A DNA stretch of 64,000 bases from Bedellia somnulentella (Eukaryota; Arthropoda; Insecta; Lepidoptera; Bedelliidae), in contig OY755173.1 of assembly GCA_963576735.1 (NCBI GenBank), positions 19,004,873 through 19,068,872 on the forward strand, given 5' to 3'. Below the pieces are notes generated by a model that did not search any database, had not been told where the DNA came from, and saw only the letters and a list, made by a program, of their open reading frames with translations. Both the position numbers and the translations under genes were made by a program. Below, piece after piece: positions 1 through 10,595 of this stretch; position 1 is the first letter of the stretch; each line of letters starts with the position of its first letter.

Positions 1-67
1 ATTTCTAATTCCTTAGCTCTGGCTACCCCTTTCTAGGGATTTATAGCCGTGAGTATATGTATGTATG
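1..67 (+). mobile_element. Repeat A, 3' end (cut by window edge)
   Basis: This is the 3' part of the ~250-bp SINE-like family called repeat A here. It shows the 'ctctggctacccc' block, the tail hairpin, 'tagccgtgagtatatg' and an ATGT simple-sequence tail. The head lies outside the window or is truncated. Confidence 0.75.
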
Positions 68-227
68 TATTTTATTACTTAATATCTACTCTGATGTAAT
101 AGTTTTGTGACCATGTTGTGTGTATTATTAATCCCTCATATTGGCGTTGTTCATTTTATTACTATGTAATATTATCAAGGTCGATACTGATATTACATCT
201 TAAATCTACTTACTATCCATAAATAAA

Positions 228-305
228 CATACATACATACATACATATACTCACGGCTATAAATCCCTTAACGGGGTAGCCAGAGCTTTGGAATGAAAAA
301 TTCCT
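228..305 (-). mobile_element. Repeat A, 5'-truncated copy
   Basis: An ACAT tail is followed by the reverse complement of the repeat A 3' end (CACGGCTATAAATCCC, then the GGGGTAGCCAGAGCT block). The copy stops after about 75 bp. It faces the copy at 1-67, with about 160 bp of unremarkable AT-rich DNA between them. Confidence 0.75.
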
Positions 306-507
306 CGTAACCTCTTTTAGAAGTTGATTGTCCATTGTCCATAAATAAAGTCATATACTTATCATGTGTATAAAAATCTCTTGTTCCAAAAATTTCCACC
401 ATAAAACCAAACGTCTGCATAAAATAGGGCCTAACAAGTGTATTATTACTTTTACTAGTCTGTGACAAACGACTCGCAACTAATTTATTACTCTGTGACG
501 AACAGAC

Positions 508-519
508 ACGATGTTCTCA
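508..519. repeat. Left target-site duplication of the I-type element
   Basis: ACGATGTTCTCA occurs here and again at 6727-6738, directly after the A-rich 3' tail. The 12-bp direct repeat fixes the element's ends and shows endonuclease-primed insertion of a full-length copy. Confidence 0.85.
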
Positions 520-658
520 GGAATTCTTTTGGCGGGAATTGAACGGAATAGCGGCAATTCGAAAAAGTTTTCTTTAAAATTAAATTTTTCAGTTATTTCT
601 ATATATTAACTAATTTTTTATTGAAAAGTAATCGACTTCAAGCAGGATTTAATTAAAT

Positions 659-1915
659 ATGGCAGATCCTCCCGGGGATCGTCCCCCCGGGAAGAAAAAA
701 GGTGATAAGTCTGACGACTTGCCACCAAGTAACAAAAGGGTGCGTGGTCGAGATGGAGAAGTTTCTTCAGCCGGTTCAACTAACGAGGATATCACAATAA
801 CAGCAGATATGTATAAACCATTTATAAAACCCGGTTATAAGAGAGTGTTCCCGGAAACGGCATTGTCGGCGGTCAAAACCGAATTATTAGTATACGTGGA
901 AAGTACCCGGGAGGGTGAACGACTAGGGAATAAAAACCCACTTATGATTGCAAGTTTATTTAAAAATGATATTAAGGGAGTGACAAATATCCGTAGAATT
1001 AACGCTAACAAGATAGCTGTAAATTTTTCGCAGGCAATACATGCAAATAATTTTTTAAAAGACCAGACATTTCTCGACAAATATCTATGGAAGGCATACA
1101 TACCAGCTAAAGCTGTAGAAATAATAGGTGTAATCCGATATGTGCCCGTAAACATAAGTAATGAGGAATTATTTAAAAAATTGACATCTCAGTATGAAAT
1201 TATAGCTGTTCGGAGATTTACCAGATTAGTCAATGGTGAAAGAAAACCCTTTAGTACTATCAGTGTAACCTTTTTGTCGAACCACTTACCAGAAAATGTT
1301 TCACTTGATGTATTTAGATTTAAAGTAAATGAGTACATTGCTCCTTTATTACAATGTTTTAAATGTTTTCGCTTCAACCATGGGGCAAAATTTTGTAAAA
1401 GTACCCAAAAATGTTCTATCTGTTCAGAGGACCATCATTATACTAATTGCACAAATGACAAACAGATAAAATGTATTAATTGCCAAGGCCCCCATTTGGC
1501 TATTTCTCGGGATTGCCCCGTTAAACAGTCAAAATTACTAGAAAAGAAAAATAAAACTTATGCTAATGTTGTGGCAAAATCTATCAATGAAAATTATCTT
1601 TTATCAGACACAAATTTCCCTAAAATTAAATCTTATTCCAATTCAACTCGCTTGACATCTACCAAAAAACAACAAAACAAAACAAGTGATAATAATCAAA
1701 TACAAAATAGTGAAACTAAAGAAAAGATAAGACAAACTGAAAACAATGTTGAAAATAATGTTGAAAACTCCAATGACTCCATTGAAAAAATTATAAGTAA
1801 TGATAACTTAATGAAGGGGCTGGTAGTGACATTAATTAAACTCGCAAATGACAATAGACCGATAAATCAGTCTACTATTAAAGATATGTTAATTGAAACT
1901 TTTAAACATGGATAA
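659..1915 (+). CDS. Retrotransposon ORF1 (gag-like, zinc-knuckle nucleic-acid-binding protein)
   Basis: A 418-residue ORF1 protein, expected to coat the element RNA and assist target-primed reverse transcription. The first ~50 residues are charged and proline-rich, probably disordered. Residues ~55-235 form an RRM-like gag core of the I/Jockey type. Three zinc knuckles lie at residues ~237-287: a perfect CX2CX4HX4C, then CX2CX3HX4C (a second His follows directly) and CX2CX3HX6C. The C-terminal ~130 residues are Lys/Asn-rich. The ATG at 659 is the first in-frame start after the leader. The stop overlaps the ORF2 start in the string ATGGATAA (1908-1915). No stops or frameshifts are seen. Confidence 0.9.
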   Translation: MADPPGDRPPGKKKGDKSDDLPPSNKRVRGRDGEVSSAGSTNEDITITADMYKPFIKPGYKRVFPETALSAVKTELLVYVESTREGERLGNKNPLMIASLFKNDIKGVTNIRRINANKIAVNFSQAIHANNFLKDQTFLDKYLWKAYIPAKAVEIIGVIRYVPVNISNEELFKKLTSQYEIIAVRRFTRLVNGERKPFSTISVTFLSNHLPENVSLDVFRFKVNEYIAPLLQCFKCFRFNHGAKFCKSTQKCSICSEDHHYTNCTNDKQIKCINCQGPHLAISRDCPVKQSKLLEKKNKTYANVVAKSINENYLLSDTNFPKIKSYSNSTRLTSTKKQQNKTSDNNQIQNSETKEKIRQTENNVENNVENSNDSIEKIISNDNLMKGLVVTLIKLANDNRPINQSTIKDMLIETFKHG

Positions 1916-4720
1916 AGGTTTTATAAGAATATGCCAATTTAATATAGAAAGCGTAACTAATAAAAAACCTCTTTTCACATCTTTGCTAATTGATCATAAT
2001 ATTGATATTTGCTTGCTAAATGAAACACATTTAAAAGATTCTTCTTCTTTTCATATAGATGGTTACGATATAATTAGAAAGAATGGTTTAAATGGCACTG
2101 GAGGTGTAGCCATTCTTATTAAAAATATTTACAAGTACTCTATTATTAACACAGTTTTCCATGAATATATTCAGAATGTAGCTATTAACCTCAAAACACC
2201 TAATGGCAATCTTTCTTTATTGTGTGCTTACTGTCCGCCACATAGTCAAAGCAGACCGGGACATTTTAGAATTAATAAATTAAGACAAATTTTACAGTCA
2301 CTTCCTTCACCTGTCTTCTTTGCTGGTGATTTAAATGCACATCATATAGCTTTCGGATGTAGATCCACCAATTCCAGGGGAACAGATATTTATAACATGT
2401 TGGATGAAAGGGACTTGTGTATTCTCAATAGTGGTGTTGCCACTACTACTGGTAGGGGAATTTATACGCAATCTGCAATAGATATATCTACAGTATCAGC
2501 TATGATAGCTCCTTTGTGCCAATGGTCAGTACTTGATGATTGTATGGGCAGTTATCACTTTCCTACAATCACTGATATTCAAATGACTGTAGAATTGTAT
2601 GAAATAGGAGAACCAAAAGAAAGATTTATATACAAAAGAGCTGATTGGATTAAAATTTATAATGATTCAGAACAATTATTTACAAACTTTGAAATAGATA
2701 AAGATAACCCTCTTGAATCTTATAATACATTTTGCGACATTATAAATACAATAAAAAGTAATTGCATTCCTAAAGCAAAAAACTCACTAAATACAAAAAA
2801 TAAAAAACCTGTTCCTTGGTGGGACGATGAATGTTTAGAAGCAGTCAAAAAAAGTAAAGAGGCACTTAAACATTATATGAATAGTCCTAATATTGAAAAT
2901 TACATATTATATAAACAAAAAGATGCACTTAAAAAGAAATTACTTAGTAATAAAAAGAAGGATAGCTGGAAAAACTTATGTGAAAAATTTAATAGATATA
3001 CTCCAATTAGCACCATATGGAATTATATTCGTAGGTTCAAAAGAATTTCCTCTGCAAATTCATCCAAAAATAATGAATGGATTCCAAAGTTTATGGATAA
3101 ATATGCCCCAGAAACTTGCCCTAGAAAAGAAACAGATGATATATTAGTTCATTCATTCAATGAAGACGGAAATGAAAAGGCAAAATTTATTTTAAATCCT
3201 TTTACAATTGAAGAGTTTAATTTAGCTATTAATTCTCGATCTGACACAACACCAGGTTTAGATGATATTACCTATAGCCTCCTTAAAAAAATCCATCCCA
3301 TATGCCATAGTGTTTTATTAGACATTTTTAATAGATTATGGTACCAACAACTTATCCCAGAACCTTGGAAAATGCAATGTGTGATACCTATACTAAAACA
3401 TGATAAACCATTACATGAAAGTGACTCTTACAGACCAATATCTCTCTCATCCTGTGTTGGTAAAATATTTGAACTTATGCTTAAAAATAGGATTGATTAT
3501 TATGTTGAAACTAATAAAATATTACCTCAACAACAATTTGGCTTTCGCAAAGGTAAATCTACTGCTGAAAGCTTTGTCTCATTAATTTCTGATGTGCATA
3601 ATTCTTTCCATGGATGCTCTGTAACTGTATGTGCATTCTTAGATATTCAAGGTGCATTTGATAATGTGGATCTTTCTGTTTTAGCTAATGTTTTGGATGA
3701 AATAGGCATACCTGGAAAGGTCAATAAATGGTTATTTAATTTCCTGCATGAAAGAAAAATGTATGTGAGGCATAATAATATTTTATATGGACCTCGCTAT
3801 GTGTACAAGGGAACCATGCAAGGTGCAACTATTTCACCGCTACTGTATAACTTATATACTAGTCAAATAATGAAATATCTCAACCAACAAAATATTCATT
3901 TTCTACAATTTGCTGATGATTTAGTTGTTTATACAGTTCACAAAGATGTAAATATAGCTATATCAAATATAAATATTGCTTTGGAAAATATTTACAACTA
4001 CTACAAATTAAAATTAAAGTTAGACATAAGTGTCAGCAAAAGTGGGGCCATGATCTTCAGTAAAAGAACTGTTGATGTAAATAATACTGTATTTTATAAT
4101 AATAAAGCTCTACCATGGCTATCACAAAAAAAGTTTCTAGGAGTTTATTTAGACAGTAAGTTATCTTTTGACACACATATAAATTATATATCTAGCAATG
4201 CATACAAAGGCTTAAATATTTTAAGATCTTTGGCAGGAGTCCATTGGGGAGCTGATCCTAAAATATTAAGTATGTTATATAAAAGTATTGTGAGATCCCA
4301 TTTTGATTACAGTTCTGTAGCTTACTTTAGAGCAAGTACTTCTCTGCTACATAGGTTAGACATTATACAAAACAAAGCCCTCAGGATTATAACAGGAGCC
4401 ATCTGCTCCACACCCATAAACGTCATGGAGTGTGAAACTTGTATTAGTCCTTTAATATTCAGACGTTTATACTTAATAGAAAGATTTTGTCTTAAATTAA
4501 TGTCTTGTGAAAACTACTTTGTGATGGATAAAATTAAACCTAGATCATTTAACTTAAACAAAATAACAGAATACCATAATGTACATCAAATGTGCTCAAA
4601 CACTTTGCCAACCTTATTAAGTATAATTTGTTACTTAAAAAACACTCTTAACCAATTATACACTTGTGAGTATTGGCCATTATATAGCTCTGAAAGAGAA
4701 AATTTATATTTTGCTCCTAA
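1908..4720 (+). CDS. Retrotransposon ORF2, first part: AP-endonuclease and reverse transcriptase
   Basis: This is the N-terminal three-quarters of ORF2. The frame is open from 1893, but the first sensible start is ATG 1908 (MDKGFIRICQFN). The endonuclease occupies residues ~1-225, with NETHLKD, GDLNAHH and a C-terminal SYHFPT block of the kind seen in I-type elements. The RT follows at ~430-720: YRPISLSS, FGFRKGKST, AFLDIQGAFDNVD, MQGATISPLLYN and the catalytic FADD at 3909-3920. From 4721 the frame reads into a DNA transposon and stops at 4949, so the last ~76 apparent residues are foreign. The normal continuation starts at 5542. It would make and integrate cDNA in the nucleus. Confidence 0.88.
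4717..4720. repeat. CTAA target-site duplication of the piggyBac-like insert (left copy; right copy 5538-5541)
   Basis: CTAA is present immediately before the left TIR and immediately after the right TIR. It is one base off the canonical piggyBac TTAA. Confidence 0.75.
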
Positions 4721-5537
4721 CCCTTCGCCTGGCGCCGCCATGTTGGTCATTTACGCGCATCTGGCGCCTGTCCGGCTCCGGGAGAGAAAAGAAAAGACCA
4801 AGTATGGCGGCCGCCATTTTGCAAATTTTACCACGTCTGGCAGGCCTAGGAAGGACAATTTAAACTGGTCTTCGATGTTTAGAAAAACTAAAATTTTACT
4901 GCTTTTCTGTATTATAAGCGTAATAAAATGTAGCATTTTAGATTCTTAATTAAGTACGCTATCATATTGCATACGATAAATATGTGTAAAGTGTGAAAAT
5001 AAAACAATGTCGTAAAGTTAAGATAGGGTCATGGTTTTTTTCCGATTTTCGATACATAATCTACCATAATTCATAAATTTTACTTTTTCTCGTCAATATA
5101 TGTGTTGTATTTACAATACTATACCCTACTTTAAAACATACAGTCATAAAATCACTTCAATCCATACATTTTTTTAGCAGTAGGAGCATTACTAAATGTG
5201 GGCCTTGTCAGGCGCCCCACACAACCGCACACGGAACAATGAACATTTACTGAAATAAATGCCTTGTTGACATTTCTGTTGCACTGTAGTCTATCTTTGT
5301 TCTATAAATAAGCTTCAGTATACGTTAGAGCAGTGCAGAATGCTTTTTATTCGTCAAAATACACGTCTAAAACAGCACTTAGCTACTTTCCCGGAGCAGG
5401 CCGGCCGCCAGACGCGCGAAATATTTATCTTTCCCGGAGCGGGACAGATGCCACATGTGCGCTAATGTCAAAAGTAACATCCGCCATTTTAGGTCTTTTT
5501 CTTTGTCTCCCGGAGCGGGAATTTGCCACACGAAGGG
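4721..5537. mobile_element. piggyBac-like non-autonomous element (817 bp)
   Basis: The termini read CCCTTCGCCTGGC on the left and CCCTTCGTGTGGC on the right (reverse complement), 11 of 13 identical, between CTAA duplications. CCCTT-type ends and a 4-bp TTAA-like duplication point to piggyBac. Subterminal copies of CTCCGGGA occur near 4776 (left) and in inverse near 5389, 5432 and 5509 (right), separated by AT-rich DNA. There is no transposase ORF. The ends are GC-rich and CpG-rich, unlike the host sequence around them. It lies inside ORF2 of the I-type element. Confidence 0.75.
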
Positions 5538-5541
5538 CTAA

Positions 5542-6523
5542 AGTTGTTACCAATAAAACTTTCTTAAATGAACTTGAGTTCATAGATTATATAGAAGTTG
5601 AAGTTAGTTCAAATGGTTCTAGTTACAGAGTTTACACTGATGGTTCTAAATGTGAAAATAGAGTAGCTTCTGCTTTTTATGATCCTCAACTGAAGATAAC
5701 AAAAACAACAGTTTTACCGATTCATTGCAGTATATTTACAGCAGAATGTTATGCAGTTTACGAAGCTTTAAAGCACATTAATAATATTGTTTCCAAAAAA
5801 AAACATTATTCAAAATTTATTATTTTATCAGACTCCAAAAGTGCATTACAAGCGGTTTCAAGTTTAAAAATAACATATAGGACAAGCTACATAATATTTC
5901 TCATTAAAGATGTAATTAGAGAAATTTCCTCACTTGGAAATATTATCGAATTTGTGTGGATACCGGCGCATAAAGGAATTACAGGAAATGAAATAGTTGA
6001 TTCAGCTGCAAAGCAAAATTGTGATGAAGATCTGTCAAATTGTTTTAAAGTTCCCTTCTCCGATTACTACCAACATCTCATAAAATCTCTGAAAGAATTG
6101 TATATAAATTATTGGCTCAAAATAAGTGAAGAGAAAGGCAAATGGTATTCTGAAATACAAAAATATCCTCCCGCCCAACCCTGGTACCATCGTTCAAAAG
6201 ACGCAAACTGCCGTAAATTCATCACAACAATTAATAGATTACGATTCGGACACCACAAATTGAGAACACACTTGAAAAAAATCAATATAGTTGAAAACTC
6301 AACCTGCCGTTATTGTACAATGCATGAAGAAGATATTGAACATTTAATCCTTAGTTGTTCTAAACTGGCTGTACATCGCCTTATTTTTGTAACTGAAATA
6401 GATTCATTAATTTCTGAATCTGAAAGATCAATATCATTTCCGAAAACTGTTAAAGAACTTTTATCCAATGAATTATTTTATAAATCACTTTATAGATTTA
6501 TGTCACATTTAGAAGAAATATGA
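5542..6523 (+). CDS. Retrotransposon ORF2, second part: RNase H and C-terminal zinc knuckle
   Basis: This is the continuation of ORF2 after the inserted element. Joining 4720 directly to 5542 keeps the codon phase (Pro-Lys-Val-Val), giving about 1,264 codons for ORF2 from ATG 1908. The RNase H acidic residues are all visible: YTDGSKC (D), FTAECYAV (E), ILSDSKSA (D) and AHKGITGNEIVD (D). Near the C terminus CRYCTMHEEDIEHLILSC matches the CCHC motif of I-type ORF2 proteins. The open frame extends upstream to 5333 inside the inserted element, but that part is not retrotransposon protein. Confidence 0.87.
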
Positions 6524-6607
6524 TGATTCTATTTGGAATAATATTAATATCTGTAAACATCGATGAAGTATGAAATGAAGTGAATTAAATTTATCATAAA
6601 TAGAAAA

Positions 6608-6726
6608 GCGGGCTCAAAAGGTCTAGAAACCAGGGCCGTAAAACCATTTATAAAAAAAAAAAAAAAGAGCTGCGGGCTCAAAAGGTCTAGAAACCAGGGC
6701 CGTAAAACCATTAATAAAAAAAAAAA
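6608..6726 (+). repeat. Tandemly duplicated 3' end of the I-type element
   Basis: The last ~64 bp (GCGGGCTCAAAAGGTCTAGA through an A-run) are present twice in tandem, at 6608-6671 and 6672-6726, each ending in a poly(A) stretch. The right TSD follows the second copy. Confidence 0.85.
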
Positions 6727-6738
6727 ACGATGTTCTCA
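6727..6738. repeat. Right target-site duplication of the I-type element
   Basis: Second copy of ACGATGTTCTCA (see 508-519). Confidence 0.85.
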
Positions 6739-7212
6739 ATGGTTCGCTACTCTGTGTTAACATATATCATCCATTTTCTCTCGTACACGCATAATTAAGT
6801 ACAGGCAATTTCAAGATGGAATTTCTTAAGAATTGTAATATATTTTCGGGGCATTGTACTCCTAGGTTTTTTATCAAATATAAACTTTGTAACAAACCCG
6901 AAGTGGTTTTCAAAGGCTAGGGCATATATAAGGCATAAGTCAGATGAGATGAGAAAAAAGTAATGAGAGAAAGAAAAAGTCTACAAACCTAGAATCGACA
7001 ACGACCCAAAAAAGGCATAACTGAATTCCTGTCTGAATTTCTCTCTTGTATTTTTAATTATTTACATATTTTTAGATAATTTAATTGGAAAATACGATGA
7101 ATATAATTATATATTCTAATATTTAATGTTCTATGCGACAGGTTTAAACTACCACAAGAGTATATGATTGAGTGCGACATAATTTGTGTTTCCAGTTACA
7201 ATATGCATTAAG
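6739..7212. other. No recognisable feature
   Basis: AT-rich sequence with only short open frames and no repeat that I recognise elsewhere in the window. Confidence 0.5.
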
Positions 7213-7223
7213 TATAAAAATAA

Positions 7224-7592
7224 CCGCAACCGTGATAGCTCAATGGGTAGAACACCGGTTATCGTGCAAACGACTAGTGTTCAAATCCTGGGTCGGGCCT
7301 ACACCAATTTGTCTTTTCTAAAGGCATATGTGTGGTTTATTTATCATGGTTGTTAACGGTGAGGGAAAACATCATGAGGAAACCCACATGGCTGAGTTGT
7401 ACTTAGTCATGTGACAGTGTATTCGTACAAAACGGCGATAGGCCTGCCCCCCGTCACGTGAGCACACTGTTCATGCAAAACGTGGGTACTCTGAACATCA
7501 GGTGACAAAGTCATGTGATGTTCAGAAGTATTAGTACCTCTGCCAACCCCTTCGGGAATATGCGGCGTGAACGTTTATATTATATGTTATGT
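7224..7592 (+). mobile_element. SINE B, full-length tRNA-derived copy
   Basis: An 11-bp duplication (TATAAAAATAA, 7213-7223 and 7593-7603) delimits a 369-bp unit. The head has a tRNA-like A box (GATAGCTCAATGGGTAG) and a B box (GTTCAAATCC near 7279). The body includes 'taatttatcatgg', 'cgataggcctgcc' and 'cacgtgagcacactg'. The 3' end is the CCCCTTCGGG hairpin, then CGGCGTGAACG and a TATGTTATGTT tail. Transcription would be by RNA polymerase III from the internal boxes. Confidence 0.85.
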
Positions 7593-7799
7593 TATAAAAA
7601 TAATAATATTTACATACATGCATTTTCTCACGTCGACGTATGGTTTCTTTATCAGATTTTTATGATTTGTTATGAAATTTTTCTTAGTAACGGAGGTATT
7701 TAATCGTTCATCAAATCGCATTCAAAATCACAAAGCTACACTGTTCAGTAGTGCTATAAATTGCTGGAAAGTAAAACAAAGCTTGAGCAGTGATTGAAA

Positions 7800-7855
7800 A
7801 AGCCTCAGACATTTACAAAACAATGCTACCCGTGCGAAGCTGGGCCGATCCACTA
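7800..7855 (-). repeat. Fragment of a lepidopteran interspersed repeat
   Basis: The reverse complement reads CTAGTGGATCGGCCCAGC, then TTCGCACGGGTAGC. I associate this GCTTCGCACGGGTAGC-type head with very common lepidopteran intronic repeats. Only the head is preserved. Confidence 0.45.
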
Positions 7856-8120
7856 GTTTTTATTATAATTTTACCCATGTTTTGGTCCTACGACATAACT
7901 CAGATTTTAGGGTCTTTTTAAGGGTTGGTTAGGCGATGTGACTGGATAACCTTCACCAAACATCTTTTATTTTACAATCTTATTAACCCAACCAAACTTT
8001 AGAACTGTGATATTTACAACTCCGGTCACCCTTTTTGGGATTCATAGCTACGAATGATGAATATATGACAATAATATAAAGCACGAAGATGTATAATACG
8101 AAGAAGATAAGAACTATAAC

Positions 8121-8370
8121 ATACATACATACATATACTCACGGCTATAAATCCCTAAAAGGGATAGCCAGAGCTAAGTAATTAGAAATTCCCCAGCCAC
8201 TTTTGGAAAGTTGAGTGGGGAAAAGATGGTGAAATAAAGGTTGTTGGTGATGGGTCTCATACCGCATCGCCCAAAAAACCCTTAATAGCCCCATACCGTT
8301 AGTCGCCTCTTACGTACACCCACCGGAAGAAATGGGGTAGTGCTATTCTAAGCCGACACTACACAGCAGC
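8121..8370 (-). mobile_element. Repeat A, full-length copy with 14-bp TSD
   Basis: The best-delimited repeat A. The duplication ATAAGAACTATAAC lies at 8107-8120 and 8371-8384. On the minus strand the unit starts GCTGCTGTGTAGTGTCGGC, continues through 'gaggcgactaacgg', 'gatgcggt', 'gagacccatcacc' and 'ttccccact', and ends with a CCCTTTTAGGG hairpin, TAGCCGTGAGTATATG and ATGT repeats. The TSD length and simple-repeat tail indicate a retroposed SINE-like unit of 250 bp. Confidence 0.85.
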
Positions 8371-8769
8371 ATAAGAACTATAACTGAAGTGTTAAAGAAA
8401 CAAAAGCAATAAGTATCATTGCAGATAGTTAATCTCTACCTGAACAAAGCGTACCGTAGAACAAGAGAGAGATAAATTACAAAAAATCTCTCCCTTTTAC
8501 TTCGCTACAAAAATACTTCAAGTAACTCCAGTCTCAAGTATAGCCATATCCGAGTTAATCCTCTGGCATTAAAGCCGGCGCCAGACGAACCAGCTCAGTA
8601 AACACGTGAAAGTTGTTTTTTTTATTGTTGCAGGTGTTCTGTACTCGAACTAAGAGCTGCTTAGACAAACTAATTATGTCTCGCACAACAGTGCAGCAAA
8701 CTTTGCTTGAATGTCTGTACTCAGCCTTATTATTTACATTGGCGTTAGTAATGATTAAAGTTGTGTTTG

Positions 8770-9537
8770 TAATTTGAAAGAAAGGGAATGAGAGTGAATG
8801 TAAATAAAACCAAAATCATGGTTTTTGAAAGAGAGGAGAATATGACCGAATGCGTGATTGAGATTAATGGTAAGAGAGTGGAATAAGTGAATGTTTACTA
8901 GAGATAACATTGTGGAACGCAATAAATCTATTGAGTATTGAGTATTGAGATGGAAAGTGTGTTGAAGATATCGAGAGAAGAGTGAAAAAGGGTAATGCGA
9001 TTAATGGAGCACTGGACAGTCTAATGTCTAGTCAATCGGTGTCCGAAAAGGCCCGAATAGCTGTGCATGATGCTGTTCTTATTACTACGCTTATGTATGG
9101 CAGTTAATGTTGGGTGTCGCAGAAGAAGCATGAAAGCAGAGTGAATGCAGTAGAAATGAGGTCCCTTAGAAAAGTTTATAATGGAAAGTTATGTGATCGT
9201 GTGAGGAATGACGTGATTCCTGAAAGGTGTGGTGTAAAAGATGATATTATAAGTAAGATAGAAAATGTTGAGATGGTTTGGGCATATCGAGAGGATGGAT
9301 GATAAAAAATTGGTAAAAGGTATCTATAGAGCTAATGTGGAAGGTAGTGTTAGTAGAGGACGGCCACGAAAGACACACTTGTACCAAATTGAGAGTGTCA
9401 TCAAAAAGGTAGGCGTCAGAAGTATGAAGAACAAAAGAGCATGAAAAGATTGATGGATGTAGACAAAGTAAGAGAGGTTTGCCAGGATCGTACGAAGTGG
9501 CGATCGAGAGTCTCTGCTTTCCCCAGTGGGAATTAAC
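8770..9537 (+). pseudogene. RTE-clade retrotransposon, decayed 3' end of the RT ORF
   Basis: Broken reading frames translate to RTE C-terminal blocks in order: VNVNKTKIMVFE near 8790, then CVEDIERRV, VSEKARIAVHDAVL, LMYGS (followed by a stop), WVSQKKHESRVNAVEMRSLR near 9110-9160, RGRPRKTHLYQIESV near 9357 and RSMKNKRA near 9420. It ends with the family's terminal 'ccccagtgggaatta'. Several stops and frameshifts make it dead. The catalytic RT core is absent (5' truncation). Confidence 0.8.
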
Positions 9538-9542
9538 GGCGG

Positions 9543-9795
9543 TATACATACATACAAACATATATTCACGGCTATAAATCCCTTGACGGGGGTAGCCAGA
9601 GCTTTGGAATGAGAAAATCCGCAGCCACTTTTGGAAGTTGATGGGGAAAAGATGGTAATAATAAATGTTTTTGGTGACGGGTCTCCAACCACATCGCCCA
9701 AAAATCACTTAAAAAGCCCCTATACCCTTAGTAACCTCTTACGATCACCCACGGGTAGAAATGGGGTAGTGTTATTCTAAGCCGACACTACACGG
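9543..9795 (-). mobile_element. Repeat A, near full length
   Basis: An ACAT-rich tail at the left, a CACGGCTATAAATCCC hairpin block, then the body and the head ending 'agccgacactacacgg'. It sits in the ATGT tail region of the RTE fragment just upstream, in the opposite orientation. Confidence 0.75.
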
Positions 9796-9863
9796 TATGT
9801 ATGTATGTGTTTGTAAAGATCTGATAGTGACGCGTAGAACTAGAATAGCTCTATTTTATTATG

Positions 9864-10430
9864 TACTAGCTGACCTGACAGACTTCGTACTGTCAAATTT
9901 GCTTATGACAAAAGCTTAAGGCATTTTTACCGGTACTCTTAGTTCAATAAGGCGTGAATATTTTATTGGTCAAATTTATCCGGGATAAAAAGTATCCTTT
10001 GTTATAATTTTGGTCTTTATCTGCCAAATTTCATTCATATATAATATGTACTTGAGTAGCCTTTTTATTCCAAACACACAAACATCCAAACATCTAAACT
10101 TTCACATCGCGATTCAGAAAATGACGTCATTTGCACAACGCTATCTATCGGACTTTGGATTCCAACTATCAACATTAGTTCTATATTTAGACTTAAGATG
10201 TCGTTGCAAGTACTATACTGAATTGCGTAACGTAATATTTTTCTTCTTGAACTCACAAAATTAATCATATCTTTTGATAGAGTGAACCGATTTCGATGAA
10301 ACAAAAACTAAGTTATACCTCAAGTTACGTATAATTTTTGTATATAAACATTTTCAGCATTGAATTCGTAGATTTTACGTGATGTGCGCACATACAAACA
10401 TATAAACAGACAAACAGACAAAAATTGAAA
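9864..10430 (+). repeat. Lepidopteran interspersed repeat F (CTAGCTGACC head)
   Basis: It begins ACTAGCTGACCTGACAGAC, followed by 'ttcgtactgtcaaatt', 'ccggtactcttagttcaat' and 'atccgggataaaaagta', and ends in an 'acagacaaacagacaaaa' stretch. Other copies are at 36349-37392 and, inverted, 53683-53843. I recognise it as a common lepidopteran repeat but cannot assign a transposon class. Confidence 0.55.
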
Positions 10431-10595
10431 AAATGATGGAAATGGGTTCTGTTACTTATCTGTTCACACGCTGGCTATTTTTTTTTTTCAATTTTTTTCA
10501 ATGTACTAAAATGACTTTTCTACAGATTTATTATATGTATAGATCATATGAAGTCGGGAATAGTTTATTGAATACTACAAGTTTCAAAGAGGCCT

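Larger units (their letters stand above)
520..6726 (+). mobile_element. I-clade non-LTR retrotransposon, full length, interrupted by a piggyBac-like element
   Basis: The order is a 5' leader (520-658), ORF1 with zinc knuckles, ORF2 with endonuclease, reverse transcriptase and RNase H, a short 3' UTR and A-rich tails, all inside a 12-bp TSD. An RNase H domain after the RT places it in the I group (I/Nimb-like) rather than Jockey or CR1, which lack it. Apart from the 817-bp insertion at 4721-5537, no frameshift or stop is visible in either ORF, so the copy is probably young. The exact clade needs a phylogeny. Confidence 0.85.

Noticed and set aside
4721..4949. Extra C-terminal domain of the I-type ORF2
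   Set aside because: The codons after 4720 read through the inserted piggyBac-like element; the true continuation is at 5542.
9247..9708. 153-codon minus-strand ORF
   Set aside because: It spans the antisense of the RTE fragment and part of a repeat A; no domain, and the composition is explained by those repeats.
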